Assembly (NCBI RefSeq): GCF_000165505.1 | Contig: NC_014633.1 | Location: 434,001-498,000 of the forward strand | Source: Ilyobacter polytropus DSM 2926 | GTDB taxonomy: Bacteria > Fusobacteriota > Fusobacteriia > Fusobacteriales > Fusobacteriaceae | Length of the DNA: 64,000 nucleotides | Reading direction: 5' to 3' | Part shown: in pieces, positions 25,811 through 34,008 of the stretch | Numbering within the stretch: position 1 is the stretch's first letter | Layout of the letters: each line of letters starts with the position of its first letter | Made by a program: the position numbers and the translations under genes | The notes under the pieces: model-generated | The model's database searches: none | What the model was told of the DNA's origin: nothing | The model's input: the letters and a program-made list of their open reading frames with translations, nothing else

Positions 25811-26866
25811 GTGGGAGAAGTCTACACCAATTTGGTAAGTGTTTACACTAAAAAGGGAGATTCTGGTGATACGGGACTTTACGGAGGGTCAAGAGTCTCT
25901 AAAACAGATATAAAAGTAGATACCTATGGGAGTATAGATGAGGCCAGTTCTTTTATAGGAGTTGCAAGAGCATTAATAAAAGATGAAAAGATAAAAACAA
26001 CTCTGTATAAAATTCAGGAAAAATTTATCATAATAGGCGGATATCTGTCTAGTGACAGAAATGGAGTTTTAAAATTAAAGGAAAAGATTTCTGATGATGA
26101 CGTAATTAAACTAGAAAAAGAAATAGACTACTTTTCAAAAGATCTTCTTCCCCTTAAAAACTTTATAATTCCAGGGGAAAATATTCAGTCTTCTTCTCTA
26201 CATGTTGCAAGAACTGTGGTACGTAGAAGTGAAAGAAAGATTGTTCAATTAAAAGAGAGAAGAGATGTTCCGAGAGAGATTTTAAAATATATTAACAGGA
26301 CTTCAGACCTTTTATTTATTCTAGCTAGAGTAACAGAAGGCCAGGAGGCTATAAGTTATATATCAAAAGATATCATGGAAAGAATGGAAAAACCTGAATC
26401 TGAAAATAGATTAATAACTGGAAAAACAAGTTGGAAAGGAAGGGATATGGAAAGTAAAAATATGCTTAGTTTAGAGGATGCCAAAGAAATAGTATATGCA
26501 GGGGAAAAAAAAGCTGCTGAACTTGGTAAGGATTTTGTTTTTGCAGTTGTAAATTCAGAGGGGAATTTAATACTGGAAGAAAAAATGGACAACGCCATTT
26601 TGGCAAGTACAGATATCGCTCTTAAAAAAGCCTATACATCTGCTGCCCTAAAGATGCCTACCTCTGAACTTGCAGATTTGGTTAAGCCTGGGGCATCTCT
26701 TTACGGTCTTCATTCAGACTCTAAATATGTGGTATTCGGAGGCGGATACCCACTGGAATTAAAAGGAGAAGTGGTAGGAGCAGTAGGGGTTAGTGGTGGT
26801 ACGGTAGAAGAGGATATGACCATTGTGGATGCATGTGTTGAATCCTTTATAAAACGGGAGGACTAA
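25811..26866 (+). CDS. pduO: PduO ATP:cob(I)alamin adenosyltransferase with C-terminal HbpS-like domain
   Basis: About 351 residues from GTG 25811, chosen because AGGTGGTGA precedes it at good spacing; two earlier GTGs overlap that site. The N-terminal domain (to about 190) is a PduO-type adenosyltransferase: VYTKKGDSGDTGLYGG (ATP-binding), VDTYGSIDEASSFIG and the RRSERKIVQL/YINRTSDLLFILAR signatures. The C-terminal domain (about 215-351) is the PduO-C/HbpS (DUF336) fold with MLSLEDAKEIVYAGEKKAAE and FGGGYPL, reported to bind haem or cobalamin in some proteins. It makes AdoCbl from the cob(I)alamin supplied by PduS. It lies 2 bp before pduP. Confidence 0.93.
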   Translation: MGEVYTNLVSVYTKKGDSGDTGLYGGSRVSKTDIKVDTYGSIDEASSFIGVARALIKDEKIKTTLYKIQEKFIIIGGYLSSDRNGVLKLKEKISDDDVIKLEKEIDYFSKDLLPLKNFIIPGENIQSSSLHVARTVVRRSERKIVQLKERRDVPREILKYINRTSDLLFILARVTEGQEAISYISKDIMERMEKPESENRLITGKTSWKGRDMESKNMLSLEDAKEIVYAGEKKAAELGKDFVFAVVNSEGNLILEEKMDNAILASTDIALKKAYTSAALKMPTSELADLVKPGASLYGLHSDSKYVVFGGGYPLELKGEVVGAVGVSGGTVEEDMTIVDACVESFIKRED

Positions 26867-26868
26867 TT

Positions 26869-28287
26869 ATGAATTTGGATGCAAATAATCTAAATAATAT
26901 TGTTTCTTTGATCATGAAGGAACTGGACAAGAATAATAATATAGACGACACCGGTCAGGGTTGCGGTGGAGAAGAGGGTAAAAACGGTATATTTTCTTCT
27001 ATGGATACAGCAGTCTCTAAGGCTAAGGAGGCTCAAGTAACTCTGTTTGCGTCTAAGCTTGAGCTTAGAGAGAGAATAATAAAGGCCATTAGAGAAGATG
27101 TCAGAGAGGCAGCGGCTGAACTCGCTGAGATCGCAGTAGAAGAAACAGGTATGGGAAGAGTAGATGATAAGACTCTGAAACATTATGTTACTGTGGATAA
27201 AACTCCAGGTGTGGAGGATTTGAGAGCCTTTGCCTATAGTGGGGATAACGGACTGACAGTTATGGAATTGTCTCCATATGGAGTAATAGGATCGATAACT
27301 CCATCTACAAATCCAAGTGAAACTATTGTATGCAACGCTATAGGTATGATTGCTGCAGGAAATTCAGTGGTATTTGCACCTCATCCTGGTGCAAAAAAGA
27401 CTTCTCTTAGAGCAGTGGAAATCCTAAATAAAGCAGTGGCAAGGGCTGGAGGTCCTAATAATCTTGTGGTAACAATTTTTGAACCTAGTATAGAAAATAC
27501 CAATAAAATGGTCAAAAATCCAGATATAAAAATGGTAGTAGCCACAGGAGGACCAGGGGTTGTAAAAAGTGTCATGTCTTCTGGAAAGAAAGCTATAGGG
27601 GCAGGAGCAGGTAATCCACCTGTATTAGTAGATGAAACTGCAGATATAGAGAAGGCGGCTAAGGATATTGTAAATGGATGCAGTTTTGATAATAATTTGC
27701 CGTGTATAACTGAAAAAGAGGTTGTGGCAGTAGATTCAATAACAGATTATCTTATATTTGAGATGCAGAAAAACGGAGCATATTTGGTACAAGACAGTAA
27801 AACAATAAAAAAATTATGTGAGATGGTTATAAATGATGGATCACCAAACAGAGCTTACGTAGGTAAAAATGCTTCATACATTCTTAAGGATTTGGGAATA
27901 GACGTTGGTGATGAAATAAAAGTAATTATTGTAGAGACTGATGCAGGGCATCCACTTGCTGTCTTAGAAATGCTTATGCCGGTTTTACCAATAGTAAGGG
28001 TAAAAGATGCTCTAGAAGGTATAAAAGTATGCAAAAAACTTGAAGACGGACTTAGGCATACTGCCATGATTCACTCAAAAAACATAGACATTCTGACAAA
28101 ATATGCAAGGGATATGGAAACAACGATATTAGTAAAAAATGGACCTTCATATTCAGGAATTGGAGTAGGCGGAGAAGGGTACACTACCTTTACCATAGCG
28201 GGGCCTACTGGAGAGGGATTAACATCTGCCAAAAGTTTTGCCAGAAACAGAAGGTGTGCATTGGTAGGAGGCTTATCAATAAAATAA
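26869..28287 (+). CDS. pduP: PduP CoA-acylating propionaldehyde dehydrogenase
   Basis: A 472-residue aldehyde dehydrogenase of the PduP/EutE group. The N-terminus (NLNNIVSLIMKELDKN) is the encapsulation helix, followed by a Gly/Asp-rich linker. The NAD site is around ITPSTNPSETIVCNA and the catalytic cysteine is Cys279 in DNNLPCITEKE. It oxidises propionaldehyde (or 3-hydroxypropionaldehyde) with NAD+ and CoA to the acyl-CoA, which PduL takes on. SD GGGAGG. Catalysis inside the compartment keeps the toxic aldehyde away from the cytosol. Confidence 0.95.
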   Translation: MNLDANNLNNIVSLIMKELDKNNNIDDTGQGCGGEEGKNGIFSSMDTAVSKAKEAQVTLFASKLELRERIIKAIREDVREAAAELAEIAVEETGMGRVDDKTLKHYVTVDKTPGVEDLRAFAYSGDNGLTVMELSPYGVIGSITPSTNPSETIVCNAIGMIAAGNSVVFAPHPGAKKTSLRAVEILNKAVARAGGPNNLVVTIFEPSIENTNKMVKNPDIKMVVATGGPGVVKSVMSSGKKAIGAGAGNPPVLVDETADIEKAAKDIVNGCSFDNNLPCITEKEVVAVDSITDYLIFEMQKNGAYLVQDSKTIKKLCEMVINDGSPNRAYVGKNASYILKDLGIDVGDEIKVIIVETDAGHPLAVLEMLMPVLPIVRVKDALEGIKVCKKLEDGLRHTAMIHSKNIDILTKYARDMETTILVKNGPSYSGIGVGGEGYTTFTIAGPTGEGLTSAKSFARNRRCALVGGLSIK

Positions 28288-28346
28288 AAAAAATTATAAA
28301 TCAATTTTATGTGCATTGAATTTATTTGAATCTGGAGGAGGTTAAT

Positions 28347-28907
28347 TTGAAAAAAAATCTTATCTTATTGGAATTTAGAAATATAAGCTCAGCCTTTTTC
28401 ATTTTGAATGAGATCACAAAAAATTTTAATGTGAATGTTGAAGAATCAAGATTGATTTGCCCTGGGAAATATCTGCTTATATTTAGCGGTTCCCAGGGAG
28501 ACATTGACAATGTCAGAAGGAATGTGGAAGAAATAAGAAATCAAAAGGGTAAATATAAACATATTATTGTAAAAACAATAAGTGGTATCAGCGGTGACCT
28601 CTTAGGGAAGTTAAATAAAATTATTCAATATCCCGAGTATGTCAGAAGCCTGGGTATAGTTGAGTTTAGCAATACTGCAGAAGCAATAAAAACTGCTGAC
28701 ATTATAGAGGATATGAGTCCTGTAGTCATACTGACAATAAAGATCGGGATTGGAATGTGTGCTAAAGGAGTAATAATTTTTGAAGGGGATACATCAGCTG
28801 TTACTGAGATTATATCCAAGATAGAAAATGAGAATTTAGAGGGGATGATTTCATCTGATATTGTAAATTCTCCTAGCAAAATTTTATTGGATAATTTCCG
28901 TTTCTAA
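28347..28907 (+). CDS. Second PduT-like tandem-BMC protein, divergent
   Basis: I place the start at TTG 28347, since GGAGGAGG lies 5 nt before it; an in-frame TTG at 28326 has no ribosome site. The 186-residue product has two BMC-like halves. The first is divergent (LILLEFRNISSAFFILNEI) but keeps the I-C-P-G-K-Y loop with Cys38, the position of the Fe-S cysteine in PduT; the second is more regular (SLGIVEFSNTAEAIKTADI...GDTSAVTEII). With the gene at 13.9 kb this makes two PduT-type proteins in one locus. It may form a second kind of redox pore or mix with PduT in trimers. Confidence 0.8.
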   Translation: MKKNLILLEFRNISSAFFILNEITKNFNVNVEESRLICPGKYLLIFSGSQGDIDNVRRNVEEIRNQKGKYKHIIVKTISGISGDLLGKLNKIIQYPEYVRSLGIVEFSNTAEAIKTADIIEDMSPVVILTIKIGIGMCAKGVIIFEGDTSAVTEIISKIENENLEGMISSDIVNSPSKILLDNFRF

Positions 28908-28922
28908 ATGGAGAGTATGAGT

Positions 28923-29753
28923 ATGAATATAAAAGAGGCTAATGCATATATAAAAAAATTTGATGAGAAAATTCAAAAACCAAGTATTATTTCTCCTGAT
29001 ACAGAATTTTATGTAGGAGTGGACTTAGGGACGGCTAACATCGTTATAAGTGTCGTGGATAAAAATGGAGAGCCTCTAGGGGGAGCAACTTACCCGTCTT
29101 CAGTGGTTAAGGATGGAATCGTTGTTGACTTTATAGGGGCAATTAAAATCGTAAGGGATTTAAAAGGAAAAGTAGAAAAAGATCTGGGAATAGAAATCAC
29201 CGAAGGATTCACGGCTATACCTCCAGGAGTAGAAGTTGGGAGCGTCAAGGCCATATCTAATGTCATAGAGTCGGCAGAAATAGATGTGGTAAGAGTAATA
29301 GATGAGCCTACAGCTGCAGCTAAAACACTGAAAATAACCGACGGAGCGGTTGTGGATGTGGGAGGAGGTACAACTGGAATAAGTATATTGAAAGACGGCA
29401 AGGTGATTTTTGTGGCTGATGAACCTACTGGAGGTACTCATATGTCACTTGTTCTTGCAGGAAATTACGGAATAACATTTGATGAAGCGGAAGAGCTAAA
29501 AAAAGATAAGAGTAAAGAAAATGAAATTTTTACCACTGTAAAGCCAGTAGTGGAAAAAATGGCTGCAATTGTAAAGAAATTTTTATCTGGTTATGATGTA
29601 GATACTATTTATTTAGTCGGAGGAGCTTGTACTTTTAAAGGTTTTGATTCTGTATTTGAAAAAGAGCTTGGAAAAAAGATCGTAAAAACATATAAACCCC
29701 TTTTGGTAACTCCTTTGGGGATAGCTCTTACAGAGGTACAGGGAAAAGCATAA
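28923..29753 (+). CDS. eutJ: EutJ-type chaperone-like protein
   Basis: About 276 residues from ATG 28923 (GGAGAG 7 nt upstream); two earlier ATGs at 28908 and 28917 are alternatives without a properly spaced site. The fold is Hsp70/actin-like: phosphate loop VGVDLGTANIVISVVD, a DGIVVDFIGA segment, DEPTAAAKTL, the second phosphate loop VDVGGGTTGISIL, and the adenosine motif LVGGACTFKGF. EutJ belongs to ethanolamine loci, where it is thought to help enzyme or compartment assembly. Its presence in a Pdu locus points to a hybrid gene set. It is the penultimate gene of the operon. Confidence 0.88.
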   Translation: MNIKEANAYIKKFDEKIQKPSIISPDTEFYVGVDLGTANIVISVVDKNGEPLGGATYPSSVVKDGIVVDFIGAIKIVRDLKGKVEKDLGIEITEGFTAIPPGVEVGSVKAISNVIESAEIDVVRVIDEPTAAAKTLKITDGAVVDVGGGTTGISILKDGKVIFVADEPTGGTHMSLVLAGNYGITFDEAEELKKDKSKENEIFTTVKPVVEKMAAIVKKFLSGYDVDTIYLVGGACTFKGFDSVFEKELGKKIVKTYKPLLVTPLGIALTEVQGKA

Positions 29754-29809
29754 AGGGTTAATCTGTATATTTTGATCAAATAGTTTCTTGAAAAATTAGG
29801 AGGAAAAAA

Positions 29810-30628
29810 ATGAAAAGAGAAAATTTATTTGGAGAATGTATTGCTGAGTTTTTAGGTACAGGTCTTCTCATCTTCTTTGGTGCTGGATGTGTGTCGTCTC
29901 TAGTACTCTCGGGTGCCCAGATGGGATTGTGGGAGATAAGTATCGTCTGGGGATTTGGAGTTTCAATGGCAATCTACATAACTGGTGGAGTTTCTGGGGC
30001 GCATATAAATCCTGCAGTTACCATCGCTCTTGCAACATTTAAAGGTTTTGACAAGAAGAAGGTAATTCCATATATAATATCTCAGATAGTAGGAGCATTT
30101 TCAGCATCTGGTTTGGTATACTTTCTCTATAGAAACCTATTTATAGCATTTGATAAGAATAACGGAATAGTAAGAGGTTCAGTTGAAAGTCTGTCAACAG
30201 CGGGGATTTTTACAACATATCCCAATCCAGCAATAAACAACATGCAGGCATTTATAGTGGAAATCATAATAACAGCAGTACTTATGATGACAATATTAGC
30301 AGTTACTGATGACAAAAATGGAGCTCCCAAAGGACATATGTCAGCGCTACTTATAGGAATAGTTATTGCAGTTATAGGAGGTTCTTTTGGTACACTTACC
30401 GGGTTTGCTATGAATCCAGCAAGAGACTTTGGTCCAAAGTTATTTCTTTTTGTTTCAGGGTGGGGAAATGTAGCATTAACCGGTGGACTCTCAAATCCTT
30501 ATTTCTGGGTTCCTATTTTAGGCCCTATATGCGGAGCCTTGGGTGGTACTGTCATTTATGACAAAATGATAGGAGCTAACATCCCCGTTGAAGAAGAGGA
30601 AGAGGTAAATGAGTTGGCGGTGGATTAA
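29810..30628 (+). CDS. pduF: Aquaglyceroporin (GlpF/PduF family diol facilitator)
   Basis: A 272-residue MIP-family channel with six membrane helices and two half-helices. Both NPA motifs are present: HINPAVT and AMNPARD. The Asp after the second NPAR is the hallmark of glycerol-conducting channels rather than water-only ones. It would bring glycerol or 1,2-propanediol into the cell. AGGAGG lies upstream of the ATG. It is the last gene before the operon terminator, 56 bp after eutJ. The acidic end (E-E-E-E-E) is unremarkable. I use pduF from context; glpF is equally possible on sequence. Confidence 0.9.
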   Translation: MKRENLFGECIAEFLGTGLLIFFGAGCVSSLVLSGAQMGLWEISIVWGFGVSMAIYITGGVSGAHINPAVTIALATFKGFDKKKVIPYIISQIVGAFSASGLVYFLYRNLFIAFDKNNGIVRGSVESLSTAGIFTTYPNPAINNMQAFIVEIIITAVLMMTILAVTDDKNGAPKGHMSALLIGIVIAVIGGSFGTLTGFAMNPARDFGPKLFLFVSGWGNVALTGGLSNPYFWVPILGPICGALGGTVIYDKMIGANIPVEEEEEVNELAVD

Positions 30629-30670
30629 AAAATAAAGGTTATATTAAACAGTATTCATAAAAATATTTTT

Positions 30671-30718
30671 AAACCTCTTGGTTAAGGTGGGATGCTACTC
30701 TTACTGAGAGGTTTTTTT
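30671..30718 (+). terminator. terminator of the main pdu operon
   Basis: AAACCTCT (30671-30678) pairs with AGAGGTTT (30707-30714) and is followed by further Ts. The 28-nt loop is long, so the hairpin may include inner pairing. It lies about 45 bp after the facilitator gene. Confidence 0.7.
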
Positions 30719-30794
30719 CTAGAAAAATAGCTTAATTTGAAGATTGAAGTTTTTTAGATCAAGAAAATATATTTTTTTAAAGGAGGAAGGTCTT

Positions 30795-31343
30795 ATGAAA
30801 TTAATTTATTTACCCTTTATATTTATAAGCCTTACTCTAGATGTTTTTACAGCTTCGTTAACAAAGGGATTTACCATTGAAAAATTAAAGTTTACAGATA
30901 TTTTTAAAACCATTACTGTATTTGGAGTATTTCAGGTTTTGATGTTTTTTATAGGGTTTAAAAGCAGAGTTTTATTTTTAGGAAAGACCAGTGCTTTTAT
31001 TCACTTTTCTCTGTTTTTCATTCTTGTATTTTTAGGAGGGAAAATGGTTTTTGAATCTTACAAAGAGTATAAGAACAAAAAAACATTAGAAACCAAGTCT
31101 GAGTTTAATCTTATTTTGCTCAGTCTTGCAACGAGTATAGATGCCTTGGTAATAGGAGCCTCTGTATCTTTGAAACTTAGTGTTGAAATCTTTGTTATTA
31201 CCGCTATGATAGGCGTATTTACTTCTATGGCTTCTCTACTAGGGATTTATTTGGGATATAAAACGACTTATTTTGCAAACTATCCAATGAATTTTGCTGG
31301 CGGATTTATACTTATATTTATAGGGGTGAAGAGTTTATTCTGA
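30795..31343 (+). CDS. MntP/YtaF-like membrane protein (putative manganese efflux)
   Basis: ATG 30795 has AGGAGGAAGG just upstream, so the longer in-frame ORF from 30744 is rejected. The 182-residue product has six hydrophobic segments in two similar halves. Each half carries the acidic motif of the family: ISLTLDVFTASLTKGF near the N-terminus and LATSIDALVIGASV near the middle. MntP exports Mn2+; YtaF is a sporulation-associated homologue. The terminator after this gene and the one before it make it a single-gene unit. Confidence 0.82.
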   Translation: MKLIYLPFIFISLTLDVFTASLTKGFTIEKLKFTDIFKTITVFGVFQVLMFFIGFKSRVLFLGKTSAFIHFSLFFILVFLGGKMVFESYKEYKNKKTLETKSEFNLILLSLATSIDALVIGASVSLKLSVEIFVITAMIGVFTSMASLLGIYLGYKTTYFANYPMNFAGGFILIFIGVKSLF

Positions 31344-31376
31344 TTTAAATAGTTATTTTAAAGTTTAGATTGTAAA

Positions 31377-31414
31377 AAAAAGCAGACCAAGCTTTAAAGC
31401 TTGGTCTGCTTTTT
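31377..31414 (+). terminator. strong rho-independent terminator
   Basis: A perfect 16-bp stem (31377-31392 / 31399-31414) with a 6-nt loop and A/T runs at the base; it can work on both strands. It ends the mntP-like gene. Confidence 0.9.
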
Positions 31415-31431
31415 AAATGAGGGAGAAAATT

Positions 31432-31494
31432 ATGAAGGTGAGAATTGTCGAATACAAATTCTCGATTTGCCACTTCATAAATTTAGTCGTCTAA
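31432..31494 (+). CDS. possible 20-residue leader or remnant ORF
   Basis: ATG 31432 is preceded at good spacing by GAGGGAG (31419-31425), and the frame runs 20 codons to TAA: M-K-V-R-I-V-E-Y-K-F then S-I-C-H-F-I-N-L-V-V. It begins 18 nt after a strong terminator, and the start of the ORF also forms an imperfect hairpin (31440-31463). It could be a leader peptide, a small membrane peptide or a gene remnant; I recognise no family. Only the ribosome site supports it. Confidence 0.25.
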   Translation: MKVRIVEYKFSICHFINLVV

Positions 31495-31737
31495 GATCTA
31501 TAAAAAGTTTAAATTTTTTTTTAAATTTTAAAAACCTCACTACCAACTACAAAGTCCGATAATTTATAAGTATTATATTTTTTTTAAAATAACAAAAACA
31601 ATAAAATATAATAATAGAGATATAAAAAATAAATATTGATACACTGATTTTTTTATGTAAAACTGATTAAAATATTAAATAGTTGTTGAAAAATACTACA
31701 AAAAGATTTATAATGAACAGGTAATATTATATAAAAC

Positions 31738-31901
31738 GATTAAGGTTTTGGAACAATTCCAAATTAAAAGGGAAGAAGAGTGAAAATCTCTCGCGGTCCC
31801 GCCACTGTAAAGCTGACTAAGGTATGTTTGCCACTGGAAAATATTTTCTGGGAAGGGTGTACCTTATAGGATGAAGCTGAGCCAGGAGACCTGCCTTGAT
31901 C
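31738..31901 (+). promoter_or_regulatory. cobalamin riboswitch aptamer
   Basis: The closing helix P1 is formed by GATTAAGG (31738-31745) and CCTTGATC (31894-31901). The B12 box is at 31874-31895, with the core GCCAGGAGACCTGCC. The upstream conserved parts GGGAAG and CGGTCCCGCCACTGTAA (about 31770-31809) are also present. Such elements bind adenosylcobalamin or related cobalamins and switch off expression of B12 synthesis or uptake genes. The terminator that follows shows that control is at transcription. Confidence 0.95.
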
Positions 31902-31986
31902 TTAGAGATGTACTAGCCTGCGAGGACAGGGAGGCATAGCTTGATTTGAGGCAGAAAAACATTCTGATCAGACTGAGATATTCCTG

Positions 31987-32014
31987 ACCTTCCTTGCACA
32001 AGGAAGGTTTTTTT
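31987..32014 (+). terminator. riboswitch expression-platform terminator
   Basis: ACCTTCCTT (31987-31995) pairs with AAGGAAGGT (32000-32008) and is followed by seven Ts. It lies immediately before the cbiA ribosome site, so cobalamin binding should stop transcription of the whole downstream operon. Confidence 0.9.
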
Positions 32015-32029
32015 ATTGGAGGATATTCT

Positions 32030-33361
32030 ATGAAGAGATTACTGATAGCAGGAACAAATTCAGGAGTTGGAAAAACTACCATAAGTACGGCTATAATGGC
32101 TGCTTTAGATAAAGTTACTCCTTTTAAGGTGGGACCGGATTATATTGATCCAAGATTCCATGAATTTGTAACAGAAAACCCATCTTACAATCTGGATATA
32201 TTTATATGTGGAGAAGAAGCAGTAAAAAAAATATTTATAGATGGAAGCAGCCGAGGGAATATATCAATAATAGAAGGTGTAATGGGACTCTATGATGGTA
32301 AAAACCATGATCTAGACAACGGAAGCAGTGCACATATGGCGAGACTTTTAAAAACCCCGGTTATGCTGGTAGTAGACGCTAAGGGTGCATCTACAAGTGT
32401 AGCGGCAAAGGTATTAGGCTATAAACTTTTGGATTCTAGGGTAAAAATAGGAGGAGTCATATTAAACAATGTGTCTAGTGAGAAACTGTACGATTTATTG
32501 AAAGAAGGGATCGAAAGACACACAGGAATAAAATGTTTTGGTTACTTTCCTCCGAACCCTGAGATAGAACTAGGAAGCCGTCACCTGGGTCTCAGACAGG
32601 CAGAGGAGATAGAAGGACTCAAGAAAAAACTTGAGGTTTTGAAAGAGATGGCAGAAAAGTACTTAGATTTAGAGGGGATTCTAGAGGCATCAGAAACTGA
32701 TGAGGTTATAGAGAGTAGTTATGAATCAGAAAAAATCAAAGATATGTTTAAAGGACTCAAGGTTGCAATAGCCAGAGACACAGCATTTTCTTTTTATTAT
32801 AGATCAAACATAGAGCTTATGGAGTATGCAGGGATGGAAATAACTGGTTTTAGTCCCCTTAATAACGAAAAGATTCCAGAAAACAGTGACTTTATTTATC
32901 TAGGGGGAGGATATCCTGAAAATTTCGGAGAAATTCTTGAAAATAACAAGATAACACAGGACTCCATAAGAAACGCCTATGAAAATAATATTCCAATTTA
33001 CGGGGAATGCGGTGGATTTATGTACCTTGGTAAGGGAATTAAGGACAAAGAAGGTGTCTATCACAAAATGTGTGGACTAATAGATGTAGATGTAGAGATG
33101 AAAAACCGACTTAATATAAAAAGGTTTGGATACATAAATTTTGAGACTACTGACGGACTCAAGGGCAGAGCCCATGAATTTCACTATTCAGACATATCAA
33201 GAGTTGGAGATGAAAAATGTTACTTTGATATTTCCAAGGAAAACGGAAGAAAGTGGCAGTGTGGCTTTACAAAAAGAAACCTTTTGGCAGGATATCCTCA
33301 TGTGCATTTCTGGGGAAATATAGAATTTTTTAAAAAACTTTTTGAAAAAGGGAGAAGATAA
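32030..33361 (+). CDS. cbiA: Cobyrinate a,c-diamide synthase
   Basis: A 443-residue glutamine-dependent amidotransferase. ATG 32030 has GGAGGA 6 nt upstream; a TTG at 31994 lies inside the riboswitch terminator and is rejected. The N-terminal ATP domain has the P-loop AGTNSGVGKTTIS and KVGPDYIDPRFH. The C-terminal class I glutaminase-like domain has the nucleophile cysteine in YGECGGFMYLG. It amidates side chains a and c of cobyrinic acid. First gene of the cobalamin operon; it overlaps cbiC by one base. Confidence 0.94.
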   Translation: MKRLLIAGTNSGVGKTTISTAIMAALDKVTPFKVGPDYIDPRFHEFVTENPSYNLDIFICGEEAVKKIFIDGSSRGNISIIEGVMGLYDGKNHDLDNGSSAHMARLLKTPVMLVVDAKGASTSVAAKVLGYKLLDSRVKIGGVILNNVSSEKLYDLLKEGIERHTGIKCFGYFPPNPEIELGSRHLGLRQAEEIEGLKKKLEVLKEMAEKYLDLEGILEASETDEVIESSYESEKIKDMFKGLKVAIARDTAFSFYYRSNIELMEYAGMEITGFSPLNNEKIPENSDFIYLGGGYPENFGEILENNKITQDSIRNAYENNIPIYGECGGFMYLGKGIKDKEGVYHKMCGLIDVDVEMKNRLNIKRFGYINFETTDGLKGRAHEFHYSDISRVGDEKCYFDISKENGRKWQCGFTKRNLLAGYPHVHFWGNIEFFKKLFEKGRR

Positions 33362-34008
33362 TGAAATACATAAAAGTACCTATGGATATCGAAAAGAGAA
33401 GTTTTGAGATAATAACAGAAGAGTTAGGTGAGAAAAACAAGCTTTTTACAGAGCAACAAGCTCCTGTTATAAAAAGACTTGTTCACACTACAGCTGACTT
33501 TGAATATGCTGATATAACTGAATTTTCAGAAGGTGTAATAGAAAAGGCTATGGAAGCAATTAAAGGCGGATCTAGAATATATTGCGATACCAGTATGATA
33601 GTGAACGGATTATCTAAAAAAAATCTTGAGAGATTTGGATGTGTACCTTACTCTATGGTTTCAGACCCTGAGGTGGCAAAAATAGCAAAAGAAAGAGGAG
33701 TAACTAGATCAATGGTGGGGATGGAAAAGGCCGCTAAAGATCCAGAAACGAAGATATATCTAATAGGAAATGCTCCTACAGCACTTTTTACTTTAAAAGA
33801 ACTTGTAGAAAAAGGAGAGGTAGAAAAACCTGCCTTAGTTATCGGTGTTCCTGTTGGTTTTGTGGGAGCTGCTGAATCTAAAGAGGCCTTAAAAGAGATG
33901 AAAGATATACCATATATAATTACAAAGGGAAGAAAGGGCGGAAGTACCGTTGCAGTGGCAGCACTTCACGGGATACTTTACCAGATGTACGACAGAAAGG
34001 ATTTCTAA
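33361..34008 (+). CDS. cbiC: Cobalt-precorrin-8 methylmutase
   Basis: A 215-residue CbiC/CobH protein. The family segments are SFEIITEEL, the catalytic-histidine-containing KRLVHTTADFEYADI (about 38-52), IYCDTSMIVNGLSK, and VPVGFVGAAESKEAL. It moves the methyl group from C-11 to C-12 to give cobyrinic acid. ATG overlaps the cbiA stop (TAATG), and its own stop overlaps cbiD in the same way. Confidence 0.95.
   Translation: MKYIKVPMDIEKRSFEIITEELGEKNKLFTEQQAPVIKRLVHTTADFEYADITEFSEGVIEKAMEAIKGGSRIYCDTSMIVNGLSKKNLERFGCVPYSMVSDPEVAKIAKERGVTRSMVGMEKAAKDPETKIYLIGNAPTALFTLKELVEKGEVEKPALVIGVPVGFVGAAESKEALKEMKDIPYIITKGRKGGSTVAVAALHGILYQMYDRKDF

Larger units (their letters stand above)
31344..32029. other. 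long leader region between mntP-like gene and cbiA
   Basis: This 686-bp stretch contains, in order, the terminator of the preceding gene (31377-31414), a possible 20-codon ORF (31432-31494), about 240 bp of very AT-rich DNA that probably holds the promoter, the cobalamin aptamer (31738-31901), an expression platform and its terminator (31987-32014), and the cbiA ribosome site. Confidence 0.8.

Noticed and set aside
31994-32029. TTG start for cbiA inside the riboswitch terminator
   Set aside because: The frame would begin in the terminator stem; ATG 32030 has a proper GGAGGA site.
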